64,000 nt of DNA, from contig NC_079206.1 of the NCBI RefSeq assembly GCF_026745355.1, positions 24,473,937-24,537,936 of the forward strand. The letters run 5' to 3'. This document shows, one piece after another, positions 47,561 through 59,200 of this stretch. Position 1 is the stretch's first letter. Each line of letters opens with the position of its first letter. Origin of the DNA: Beta vulgaris subsp. vulgaris. Taxonomy: Eukaryota > Streptophyta > Magnoliopsida > Caryophyllales > Amaranthaceae. A program made the translations under genes and the position numbers. The notes under the pieces are model-generated. The model did not search any database. It had not been told where the DNA came from and saw only the letters and a list, made by a program, of their open reading frames with translations.

Positions 47561-49108
47561 TTTTTTGTCTCTTACATTTTGTCACTTTATAATTCTATTT
47601 GGCTTATTTAGATTAATACATTTATATCATATTGATCAATTTGTACTTAGGATCGTTTAGTTCAATTGTTTATTTTCAATACACTTATGAATTGGAGATT
47701 TTGATACTTTTCTTAGTTTCTGTCACGTCTTGGTAATGACTAAAATCCTTTTTAGTAATTACCTAAAGTGTCCGTTCAGTCATCATCTTCTAACTTCATC
47801 TTCAACCTTTTGATTTTTTCTCTCTCCTCTAAAATTCTTCATCTAGTTTGACAATGATAATCAATACTTAAAAAATGCACAAATCGGTCCCAAATCGGCG
47901 GTTTCGCAACGTACAACAATTCAAACCATGTTCTTGTTAAATTCATAATGAACTAGAATTTTGATATTGAGCTTCTTCATTTTGAAACTCAAACCTTCAT
48001 TTGCATGGAAATTCGGGCGTTCATGGTGTATATAGATCATCAATTTTATGCTTGTTCATCTATTTCATAAATTTACAAATACGAAAGAGAGGAAAGTGAA
48101 AAAAAAATCCCCAAAATTTCCCCCCAGAATTTTACACGAAAATCAAAAATTAAAACTTCGATTTCACAACTTCTCCCTCACAAATTCATGATTTCTTCAT
48201 GAATTCTTAACCATTTCATGGAAAGAGAAGGGTCCAAGTAAAAAAATCTACTGAAAATTCGAAAAGAATCGAAGATCCATGGAAGATTTGAGGGAGGAAG
48301 GCGTAGAGGAGAGGAGAGAGAAAATCTGGGTAAAAAAAATAATTCCCCAAAATTTTTTTTTGGCAGAAATTAATTTTCGTATTATTCAGATTTTTTTTGT
48401 ATTTTTCGAAATTATTTAAAATATTTTCAGAAATTAGAATAAATGATTTTGGTATATTCTAAAATCATTCAAAGCAGGACAAAAGAGTAAAAAAATGCTT
48501 ATGTGAGTGTTCACATTCATTATGGCCCGATATTTTTATGGTTTTTTTTTAAAAAAAAAAGTCCATTTTAAAATTTTCACACTCGCACAGTTGGAAACTT
48601 GGAATAAGTATTACCCACAAAGATTTGCACAAGAGCCGTCCAGGGAATATACTCAACGTGCACTGCTTGGTGCACAAACTGAAATATTCTCTGCTTCCAT
48701 CCAAACAATAACATGTTCACTTGCAATTTAGCTAATTTAGCACTACGTTCCTATTGATGGGAAACATAGAGGAATCAAATAGCAATCTAATGTGGAAAAA
48801 AGTGTATAGTTTGTCAAAAAGCAAGGGGATTCTTTTGGGAGGAAAAAGAGTGTTCAACTTTACAGCTCACAATTTTGAATTACATGACAACCCCACATTT
48901 ATGGGGGGCTATGTTTTATCTAATTATCAATACCACCCAACCTGCCCTAATTATTACAGTAACCACCACATTCTAGAATAAGGATACTGAGTACCACTAG
49001 GTTATAAATATAGGCTAATTATATCATATATGTATGGTTAGTCCACTAATTCTCTAGTTCTATCTCTAATTATACACAGTATTTTAGAAATTTTGATTTT
49101 TTATAGTA
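47561..49108. other. Intergenic DNA, no gene seen
   Basis: A/T-rich, with CT-rich patches near 47,790-47,830 and A/T homopolymers near 48,330-48,380 and 48,540-48,560. Short ORFs at 48,507-48,981 have no recognisable features. Confidence 0.5.
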
Positions 49109-49426
49109 CTCCCTTCGTTTCCTAAAGATCTTCCCACTTACTGTTCCTATAGATACCAAGGAAAATCAAGTTGTGTGGGGCATGGTATGAATAAAGTAGG
49201 AGAGAGAAAGGGGTTAAGATAAATAAACAAATATAAAGGGGTTAAAGTAGGAGAGAGAAAGGGAGTAAAATTAAATTAATAATGTAATGGTGGACCATAT
49301 GATAGTGACATGAGAGGGTAAATAGGGAAATTTGTTTTGCCAAATAAGAAATAAAGCAAAAGAGGGAAGATTTTTTGAAAACACCCTTAAACGGAAAGAG
49401 GGAAGATCTTTAAGAAACGGATGGAG
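49109..49426. mobile_element. Stowaway-type MITE
   Basis: 318 bp with ends CTCCCTTCGTTTCCTAAAGA and, reverse-complemented, CTCCATCCGTTTCTTAAAGA, flanked by TA on both sides (49,107-49,108 and 49,427-49,428). CTCCCTYCGTTTC ends and a TA duplication are diagnostic of Stowaway (Tc1/mariner-related) elements. Noncoding. Confidence 0.9.
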
Positions 49427-49973
49427 TACAACTTTATATCAACTTCAACATTGGATTAGAGTACAAAAAATTAAGGCCACTTTGCCATGAAAGGGTGTAA
49501 AGATAACCTTTTTTCTCTCTCCTCCCCTTTTGCGATACTGTAGTGTTTATACTTTATACCCAAAAACAATACTAAACGTATTTGGGGGTAAAAGTACAAA
49601 AAGAAAAGACGAAAGAATGCAGAAATGCAGATGAAAATAAAGTCAAGTAACAAGACAATATTCATCAATTGAAGCTACAAAAGTGTAAAACATTGAGAAA
49701 AAGGAGTTTGAAATATCAGTTTCCAAAAAGGCCTAGTTTCATTCCAAACTGACCCTTTACAAGATTAATTAAAGTTGTGCCAGCAATGATTACAAAAGGA
49801 AATGCAGTTCTATTTCCTAAGAGCTTTGCAAAAAAATAAGCCACCAAAAGAAAGGCTCGGACGAGTTAATCTTGCTTATCTCGAATCCGTTTCAGCCCTT
49901 ACAAAGCAAATAACTAGAAACAACGGAAAAAGCAGTTAGTGCAGTTAAAACCTTGGCTAAGATATACACCGTC

Positions 49974-52900
49974 CTAGGCAGCGGCAACTTCAGATATTGC
50001 TACTTCCATTTCATGCAGCAAGTTTGTAGTTGTCGACACCACTTCAGCAGCTGATGATGATGCCTCGGCTAATGGAGGAGAGAGAAACTGTGTATAGTGA
50101 AACTCAACCTGAAGACGATGCAATGGGGGAGAAGACAATAACCCTTTCTTGACATCTGCTAGAAGTTCTCTTACTGGAAGTGCTGCTAAGAAGTTCTTGA
50201 TGTAGTCCTTACAAACCTCCTTCCCTTGACAAACCAATTCCTCTTCCTCACTCTTCACAAGCTCTTCAGCCTTGGACTCATCAGTAGGTCCATTTCTCTG
50301 CTCAGACCCATTTTCCACCATAGGTTGATCTACAGCAGGTTTTTCATCTGCTGGTTGGGAGTTAGCTGGGAGTCTTACAATCTTGGTGTTTCGATCAAAT
50401 TTCAGCACGTAGGCCTGATTGCATCCTTCATAGAGCCTCTCTCCCAATGTGTCAATGATATAGTAAGCGTCAGGTTCCACCTTGAGAATAAAGAAGTGGT
50501 CGTTCCAACTGATAATGAACACGTGAGGATCACCATAGGTAGGGCACTCCAAACTACAACGGCTAATCTCATCCCATATCCCGTCAAATGACATTGCACC
50601 TTGTAGAAAGTCAAATTTACCCTCAACAGTTTCTTCAGGGTGGAAAAACCCGATAAAAGACTTGCCTGGGTGAACGGAAAGAGGGCGAATCTTAGCCTGC
50701 AGAACAGTCTCTAGATCGAAATGCTTGTCGGGAAACCTTTCCCTATATGCTTCATTCTCACAGAGTTTCCTCCACTCAAGTGAGCCATCTCTGATCAGAC
50801 TGTCGAACTGGGATTTGATGGGCATCATCCCACAATTGTTATGGAACCAGTCAGCAATAACAGCAACTAAAGCAGTGCAAGCACTTTCACCAGCTGCTCT
50901 CTCACTCCTTTGATCAATGGAACCAAAGAAAACCTCTGCATAAACCTTCATCAGTCCATCACGGCTCACAATTTCTTTTTGTTCCCAGCTGCCTACAGCA
51001 AAACTATCATCACCAAATTCTGATATTGAGGGCCGATCTGCTGCTGAATCGTCTTCACTTTTACGCCACTGAAAAATAGCACTTTCAGTTATTTCTGATC
51101 AAAGAGCTAATGTGCATTTGAAAAGATTATGAAGCTAAAGAAAACTTAAAGCAAACAAGAGGTAAAAAGGGTAAAGAGCAATAAATAAAATAATACTCAC
51201 TCCAAGTGAGATGGATTCATCTGAACTGAGCTGCCGTCTGTCAAAGTCAATATCATCTCCACCTTCTTCAGCATATGCCTTCTTCAGCAATGGTTCTCCC
51301 TTAGCTTTAGGGGACCTAAAATTTAGCTTTCTCTTTCTCCAAGGAAGAATGCTACGTTTTGAACTCTGGACAAGTGGTAGCTCACTAGCCCCAGAAGTGG
51401 AATCTTCATTAACCGAGCATCCAACATCTGACTTCCGGTGACTGTAGTAAATGGAATCTTCATCCTGGCTAGTGACTCGTGTACTAGAAATAAATGACCC
51501 TCCCATATAATTAGCATAAGCCAAACTCCCATAACTAAACGACTTCCTAACACTAGAAGTCTCCTTTGCTTCATCTGTCTCTCCTTCACCAAATTCATCA
51601 TAGGAGTCTGAATCGAACGGGTAATCACCATCCTCACTCCTAGAAGAGCACCTCCCTTCACTGCCCTCATCCTCACGACATGCTTTTTTTGCTCTTCGAG
51701 CAGAGACATATTCTGTCAGGATTTTTACTTTTCTTAGACCGGCTTTCAGAGCAGAAAGTTCATCTTTCTCTGAAGGAAGTGTGTCTGTGGACTGTGGAGG
51801 TGACGACACAGGAACAATAGACCGTTTGAGTGAATCTCCAGAATCTTGTGTAGTTCTAAGTTCCACAAAGCTTAGTGATAACTGCCAGCAGTTAATCAGA
51901 ATAATTGAGCACATATACAAGCAGATAAAAGAAGATAACTAGGAATCATGTTAGGAAAGAAATAAATACAGAAGATAACTCGGACATACGTGTAGTGAAG
52001 GACACAGATCAGCAACGTCGCCTGAAACGGTCAGAGGAAGGCTTAAGTCAAATTCTTTCTGCTCGGTCATAGATGCATACTCAGCTACATTTAGCGACGC
52101 AGTTGCAAGGACAGGAACCTTGTTCTTTTGACTTGGCTTTGAACCCTAACATAGTAGTAATGATGTGAGTTATCTTCCTAAATATATAAGAGCAGTCATG
52201 AAAATCATAATATACAGGAAAGATATTGATGACATGACCGTGGTAAAAGATGTGCTAAATCCACCAACTCGGAGAACAACGAGTTGTCGGTCTAAAGAAC
52301 ATGGCACGCAGAACAAAGACAATCAAGCAGCAAAGGCAGAAAAAGATGTTGAAAATTGGAGTTTGGCTTCTGGTTTGTTCTTAAAGATTCTTTCCTTACA
52401 AAGATAAATAAGTATAGGATTGACAATAATAGCTCATCCCTTCCTCAAGGCATAGGCATCCTAATCTAAATAGTACTGCGAAACAATAAGCAAAAGCATT
52501 ATAAACTATGAATCTTTTCAAGTAGAAAATTTTTCAATAGACTCAAAGTCTCAAACAACTATGACTTGGGTAATTTGTGGTATGTGATGCCCAATCAATT
52601 ACTAGTATTAGCGATCCGAATTCATCAAGCCAAAGAGTCATCAAACTAAGAGAACCAAAAGGTTCCAATTAAGAAAACAATCAATACTATTACTGATTCC
52701 ATCCCATTCCATTCCTATATATCCCAACATCCACTCCTACGCCACTAAAAGAGCGAACATTGAGCTTGTTTTTAAAATACTCTTGCAAACATAGAAAGCA
52801 ATTCGGGATGAAAATTCGTGATCATCAAACAACATAAAACTAACTGGATCGAGTTAGGTCGTACTAAAGACATCAATAATGCGAAAATTCACCCCACGCC

Positions 52901-53854
52901 AATTCGACAATAAGTCAATAACAATGATCTTCTTTCTTAATTCAAACTATCCATTTCATATCTTCTCTAGATTCACAAACATCCTCATATTCCCTCACAC
53001 CGTAATTGTAGGTTTTCCACTTTAAATAACAAAATAATACTCAGAGTATAACATATTTAATGTCATTGCAATCTTATCCTTCGACAAAAAAAGAAAGAAA
53101 TAATTAGTCATAAATTGAAACCAGATTAAAAAAAAAAAAAAGATAAGAGATAAATAAAATAAAATAAAAAGACTAAACTTGGGGAAAAATAAGAAAATAG
53201 GAAAACAACAGAAAAGAGGAACATCAAACAATTAATGTCAATTTCACATCACTATTCATAAATAGTTTCCATTTCCTCCGACCAATTAAAAATTAAAAAG
53301 ATCCCCGAATAAAAACACATTCAAATTTTCAATTCTTTATTAAAATTACTTAAATCTTTTATTAGTCCATAACATAAACACATGAACCCAACCCACCGAA
53401 TACCGATCTATTTTCCAACAAGATTCACAAATTGACAAAAAAAAACATTTTATAGAAAAAGAAAAACACTCACATGAAGAAGGGAAAATCCGATCTCCCA
53501 GGGAAGAAAAGAATTGCAATTATCTTTACTAGAAGAAAAAGTACAAACACTGTGAAACTCCTCATCCCACTGAAAAACGGCACCGTTTTGATTTCCTTCA
53601 ACTTCCTTAGTGATATCGCTCTTAATTGATGACTTTCTTCTCATAAGAGCAACTTTCTTTTCATTAGGCGGACCTTTCCAACGAATCTCCACCGTTAATT
53701 TAATCTGATGATCTTCATCACAATGATCTTCTTCTACACCTTCCCGCACCTGATCACACCACCCTTTCACCTTCTTCACAACCACTTTAACATCGTATTT
53801 TTTCGTCAACATCGGCGGCGGCCATGGCCTCCATTTCATCATCTTCACCACCAT
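49974..53854 (-). CDS. EEIG1/EHBP1-type N-terminal C2 (NT-C2) domain protein, four exons, 770 residues
   Basis: Exons: 53,854-53,474, 52,145-51,990, 51,881-51,201 and 51,068-49,974 (stop TAG at 49,976-49,974). All introns are GT...AG and phase 0 (donors GTGAGT, GTATGT and GTGAGT), and their lengths are about 1,328, 108 and 132 bp. Start: ATG in CCATGG context, giving MVVKMMKWRPWPPPM. Residues ~15-175 form the NT-C2 domain (KYDVKVVVKKVKGW, IKLTVEIRWKGPP, FQWDEEFHSVCTF, ATASLNVAEYAS), which in this family associates with membranes. Residues ~180-405 are a serine/acidic low-complexity linker with basic RRAKK and WRKRKLNF patches. Residues ~425-620 hold the plant-specific conserved part (RSERAAGESACTALVAVIAD, SWNDHFFILKVEPDAYYIID). 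The C terminus is acidic, then alanine-rich. No signal peptide or membrane segment is seen. Biochemical role is not known to me. It is the only host gene I support here, and it is not interrupted by transposons. Confidence 0.9.
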
Positions 53855-54200
53855 GGATTAAAACGACGCGTTTTAAGGAACTCAAATGAATTAAACGATG
53901 TATCTAGTAGTACTAATTAATCGACATTTGGAAAGTAAAGAAAAAAGGATAAATTTAAGATAGGGAATAGAGGAGAGAGAATATGCCGTTAGTTGCGCTT
54001 TTGTGTGTGTATGAGAGAGAGTGAAGGGGGAGAAGAAGAAGAAGAAGAGAGGAAAAGGGAGAGTGAGAAAAGAAAGGTCAGGATTTTGTTTGGTAGTGTT
54101 AGTTAGGAGAGAGATTTAACTAGAGTTTGAGGGTTGGGTTAGTTTAAGTTGAGTTTAATGTATAACGTTAGAAGAGAGAGAAAGAGAGGACCACGTGTGG
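53855..54200 (-). promoter_or_regulatory. 5' leader and presumed core promoter of the NT-C2 gene
   Basis: On the gene strand this is strongly pyrimidine-rich, with a CTT microsatellite (rc of 54,030-54,050) and CTCTCT runs, typical of plant 5' leaders. A TATA-like TTATACATTAAA occurs at about 54,157-54,170 on the minus strand, which would give a leader of about 280 bases. Transcript start is not shown. Confidence 0.4.
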
Positions 54201-55017
54201 GTAAACGCTGTTTTGGTTTGCTTATAGATGACTTGGAATTAGAAACAAATTACAATTGTTGTTGTTTGTTGTTGGGTTTTGTTGTTGTTAATCTTGGATT
54301 TGGTTTGTGTTGTTCCGTTGTTGTTGTTTGATAATTGTACTACTACTTTTTACTCTCTGTGAAACACTTTAAAGTCCTACAGTAGTAGCTTATGTTATGT
54401 AACGGAGTTGTGAACTTTAACCAAGTCGTCGTTGACTCGTTGCTGTCTATCTCTTTCTTTCTTTGTTATCCTTTATGTGTTTTCGGGTTTTTGAAATTTT
54501 TGTCAATGGGGTTAGATGTGGACGATGATGACTTGGGCTTTATATTTCGTTGAATTTGATTATTGTTTAGAGTCAATACACGGTGTGAGTGTGTGACTTG
54601 ATTATGGAGTTATTGATATTTATAATTTTATATGAGGATAAATAGGTATTCCCCCTTTGTTTCAAAATATATAAGATAAGTATGTTAAATGAAAATTTGT
54701 TTTAATTACAATTATCTTTTATAATACGATAAATTAAACTATATATATTAAAAAAAAATTGACACGAACAGTCTCAATCATGGACGTTCCACCTACCATT
54801 TTCAGTCCTAATTTTTTTATTATTTCTTAATGTTCCCAACTATATGGTATGTTTTATAAAAACTGTCACATCAGGTTGGTGACCTGCTACAATAAGTAAA
54901 ACGTCTAAAACCACCACTTTAGAGTCCAACCACCCCGTCCCCTCCCTTGCCCGCCACTCCCACCCCCGAAACTGCCACCCCCTCTCCCCACCCGGAACTG
55001 CCACCTGCTTCCCTACC
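54201..55017. other. Intergenic DNA upstream of the NT-C2 gene
   Basis: TTG-triplet microsatellite at about 54,255-54,330. CCCCCTTTGTTTCAAAATATA near 54,650 resembles one end of a Stowaway element without a visible partner. A C-rich patch lies at 54,930-55,025. No gene seen. Confidence 0.45.
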
Positions 55018-55113
55018 CCCTCCCCCTATGAAGCACGGGTACGCCTCTCAGGCGCCATTTCCCGTACCTGGTACGATACGGGTACGAGACGGGTTGCCTG
55101 GGATTCGTACCCA

Positions 55114-56278
55114 CACTAGGGGAAAAAAAGAAAGGGCTGCGAAAGAAGGGGCTTTTCCTAAAAGCGCAGCCCTTCACTTAGTAGGGCTGCGCTTTTAGGC
55201 AAAGCGCAGCCCTTCTTACATACAGAAGGGTTGCGCTTTTCCTAAAAGCGCAGCCCAACCCTTCTTAAAAAAATTTGAAATAAAAAATTCGCGGGCTTCA
55301 AATATTAAGCGGGCTTCGTCAAATATATTATCCCTCATTCTCTCTCCTCTCTCACGTCCCTCCTCCCTTTTCCTCCTTCTCTCACTTCCCTCCTCCCTTT
55401 CCTCCTTCTCTCTCATCCTCTCTTCTCTCTCAAAAACTCCCAGAAATGTTGCGACAAAAACACTGAAATGATTTACACTAATCATGCCGACGGAATCCGA
55501 TTGCCTATTGTGATACCTTTTCGGAAGCGGAACGGGCCAACGAGTCAAACACACCGCTATGCTGTGATGTTTAGGCTTTTTAAGCCATCCGAGTTCGTTT
55601 AAGCATCCAAATAGGCATTTTAAGTTTTTCCGAATTTTTTTTTTTCCTTAATTATGTATTAGGGTTTTGTTTTATGGATTTAAACATTATTAGGTTAATG
55701 TTTGGAGGTACTTCTTGTATTTTCAGATCTATAATATCTTAATCTTTGTTTTGATTAATGTTCTTGTAGTTTCAGATCTATAATATTTTAATCTTTGTTT
55801 TGATTAATGTTCCTGTATTTTCAGATCTATAATTTCTTCTCTTCTGTATATTAGTTTTTGTTCCTTTGCGTTTCGTTCTTTTTTTTTTGTTTTGGGTTTA
55901 GTTGCATGGTAGATCTAAAATTTCTTCTCTTCTGTATATTTGGGTTTAGTTGCATTTTAGATCTATAATTTCTTCTCTTCTGTAATTTCTTCTCTTCTGG
56001 ATTTGGATGGTTTACTTTAAAGTTTAATGCAAATGTTAAAATTCAGAAAATGTGACATTAATAGTAAAAAAATGTCGAAAAAAAAAATTTTTTTTTTTTT
56101 TTGTAGGAAGGGCTGCGCTTTTTAGGTAAAAGCGCAGCCCTTCTAAGCTTCAAGGGTTGCGTTTGTCTAGCGCAGCCCTACTTAAAAAGTGAAGGGCTGC
56201 TATTGAAAGGACTGCTGTCAAAAACCGCAGCCCTACAAGCCTTTTTCAGCGCAGCCTTTCTTCATTTTTCCACTAGTG
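55114..56278. mobile_element. Non-autonomous CACTA (En/Spm-type) element, 1.17 kb
   Basis: Ends CACTAGGGGAAAAA and, reverse-complemented, CACTAGTGGAAAAA. The 3 bp duplication CCA flanks it (55,111-55,113 and 56,279-56,281). Both subterminal regions have repeated AAGGGCTGCGCTTTT units in both orientations, forming long hairpins. These are known to bind the CACTA-encoded protein in related systems. No transposase frame. Its right part, from 55,563 on, is unit 1 of the tandem array. Confidence 0.9.
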
Positions 56279-59200
56279 CCAAAACAATTTCGTGCACGTA
56301 GGTATGGGGTAAATTAATGGGTACGATGGTCATCATTTGGGTATGGGGCTGGGTACGTTTTTGACCTTCGAAATTGAGAACTCAGAAGACTCATCACTCC
56401 TTCGAAACTCTCGCTCTTCCCTCCGTTGTCCTCCGGCGTATCTTCGGCGACTCTTCTTCGCTTTTCCCTCCGTTGTTCTCCTCTCCGTTCTCGTGAACTT
56501 TTTTTTTTTTTTAGTGTGGTGACTAGTGAAGGGGAAAGGTTAAACTAATGAAGATGTGAGATGTCACGTGAAAGTGATAAGAGAGGGCGGTGTTATTGGT
56601 GTACAGGTGTAGTACAGATGTCAAAGTTCTAACAAAAAAAAGTTGTAGTCTTTGCACTTTGTCAGTTTGTCCTTTCTCTACTGCTTCTTTTCTTTTTTTT
56701 TGTTTTGTTTTGCTAAATCAAATTATTCATAATCTTATATGCCGTGACATTTAGGCTTTTTAAGCCATCCGAGTTTATTTAACCTTCCAAATCGGCATTT
56801 TAAATTTTTCCGAATTTTTTTTTCCTTAATTATGTATTAGGATTTTGTTTTATGGATTTAAACATTATTAGGTTAATGTTTGGAGGTAGTTCTTGTATTT
56901 TCATATCTATAATATCTTAATCTTTGTTTTGATTAATGTTCTTGCATTTTCAGATTTATAATATCTTAATCTTTGTTTTGATCAATGTTCTTGTATTTTC
57001 AGATCTATAATTTCTTCTCTTCTGTATATTAGTTTTTGTTCCTTTGCGTTTCGTTCTTTTTTTTTGTTTTGGGTTTAGTTGCATGGCAGATCTATAATTT
57101 CTTCTCTTTTGTACATTTGGGTTTAGTTGCATTGTAGATCTATAATTTCTTCTCTTCTATAATTTCTTCTCTTCTGGATTTGGATGGTTTACTTTAAAGT
57201 TTAATGCAAATGTTAAATTCAGAAAATGTGAGATTAATAGTAAAAAAATGTCGAAAAAAATTTTTTTTTTTTTTTTGATAGGAAGGGTTGCGCTTTTTAG
57301 GTAAAAGCGCAACCCTTCAAAGCTTCAAGGGTTGCGCTTTTAACTAAAAAGCGCAGCCCTTCCTTGTGAAGGGATGCGCTTGTCTAGCGCAGCCCTACTT
57401 AAAAAGTGAAGGGCTGCTATTGAAAGGGATGTTGTCAAAAAGCGCAGCCCTACAGGACTTTTTCAGCGCAGCCCTTCTTCATTTTTCCACTAGTGCCAAA
57501 ACGATTTCGTGCACGTAGGTATGGGTAAATTAATGGGTACGATGGTCTTCATTTGGGTACGGGGCTGGGTACGTTTTTGACCTTCGAAATTGAGAACTCA
57601 GAAGACTCATCACTCCTTCGAAACTCTCGCTCTTCCCTCCGTTGTCCTCCGGCGTATCTTCGGCGACTCTTCTTTGCTCTTTCCTCCGTTGTTCTCCTCT
57701 CCGTTCACGTGAACTTTTTTATTTTTAGTGTGGTGATTATTGAAGGGGAAAGGTTAAACTAATGAAGATGTGAGATGTCACGTGAAAGTGAGAAGATAGG
57801 GTGGTGTTATTGGTGTACAGGTGTAGTACAGCTGTCAAAGTTCTAACAAAAAAAGTTGTAGTCTTTGCACTTTGTTAGTTTGTCCTTTCTCTACTGCTTC
57901 TTTTCTTTTTTTTTTTTGTTTTGTTTTGCTTAATCAAATTATTCGTAATCTTATATGCCATGACGTTTAGGCTTTTTAAGCCATCCGAGTTTGTTTAAGC
58001 CTCCAAATAGGCATTTTAAGTTTTTCCGAAATTTTTTTTCCTTAATTATGTATTAGGGTTTTGTTTTATGGATTTAAACATTATTAGGTTAATGTTTGGA
58101 GGTAGTTCTTGTATTTTCAGATCTATAATACTTTAATCTTTGTTTTGATTAATGTTCTTGTATTTTCAGATTTATAATATCTTAATCTTTGTTTTGATTA
58201 ATGTTCTTGTATTTTCAGATCAATAATTTCTTCTCTTCTGTATATTAGTTTTTGTTCCTTTGTGTTTCGTTCTTTTTTTTTTGTTTTGGGTTTAGTTGCA
58301 TGGTAGATCTATAATTTCTTCTCTTCTGTATATTTGGGTTTAGTTGCATTGTAGATCTATAATTTCTTCTCTTCTGTAATTTCTTCTCTTCTGGATTTGG
58401 ATGGTTTACTTTAAAGTTTAATGCAAATGTTAAAATTCAGAAAATGTGAGATTAATAGTAAAAAAATGTCGGATTTTTTTTTTAATTTTTACCTAAAAAG
58501 CGCAGCCCTTCTAAGCTTCAAGGGCTGCGCTTGTCTAGCGCAGCCATACTTAAAAAGTGAAGGGCTGCTATTGAAAGGGTTGTTGTCGACAAGCGCAGGC
58601 CTTTTTTAGCGCAGGCCTTCTTCATTTTCCCACTAGTGCCAAAACGATTTCGTGCACGTAGGTATGGGGTAAATTAATGGGTGCGATGGTCTTCATTTGG
58701 GTACGGGGTTGGGTACGTTTTTGACCTTCGAAATTGAGAACTCAGAAGACTCATCACTCCTTTGAAACTCTCGCTCTTCCCTCCGTTGTCCTCCGGAGTA
58801 TTTTCGGCGACTCTTCTTCGCTCTTCCCTCCGTTGTTCTCCTCTCCGTTATGGTGAATTTTTTTATTTTTAGTGTGGTGACTAGTGAAGGGGAAAGGTTA
58901 AACTAATGAAGATGTGATATGTCACGTGAAAGTGAGAAGAGAGGGTGGTGTTATTGGTGTACAGGTGTAGTACAACTGTCAAAGTTCTAACAAAAAAAGC
59001 TGTAGTCTTTGCACTTTGTCAGTTTGTCCTTTCTCTACTGCTTCTTTTCTTTTTTTTTTTGTTTTACTAAATCAAATTATTCATAATCTTATATGCCGTG
59101 ACGTTTAGGGTTTTTAAGCCATCCGAGTTCGTTTCAGCCTCCAAATAGGCATTTTAAGTTTTTCCGATTTTTTTTTTCCTTAATTATGTATTAGGGTTTT

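Noticed and set aside
52165..52407. 80-codon ORF on the plus strand
   Set aside because: It lies in intron 1 of the NT-C2 gene on the opposite strand and has no recognisable features.
54947..55198. Proline-rich 83-codon ORF
   Set aside because: It comes from a C-rich low-complexity patch and runs across the left ends of the TIR element and the CACTA.
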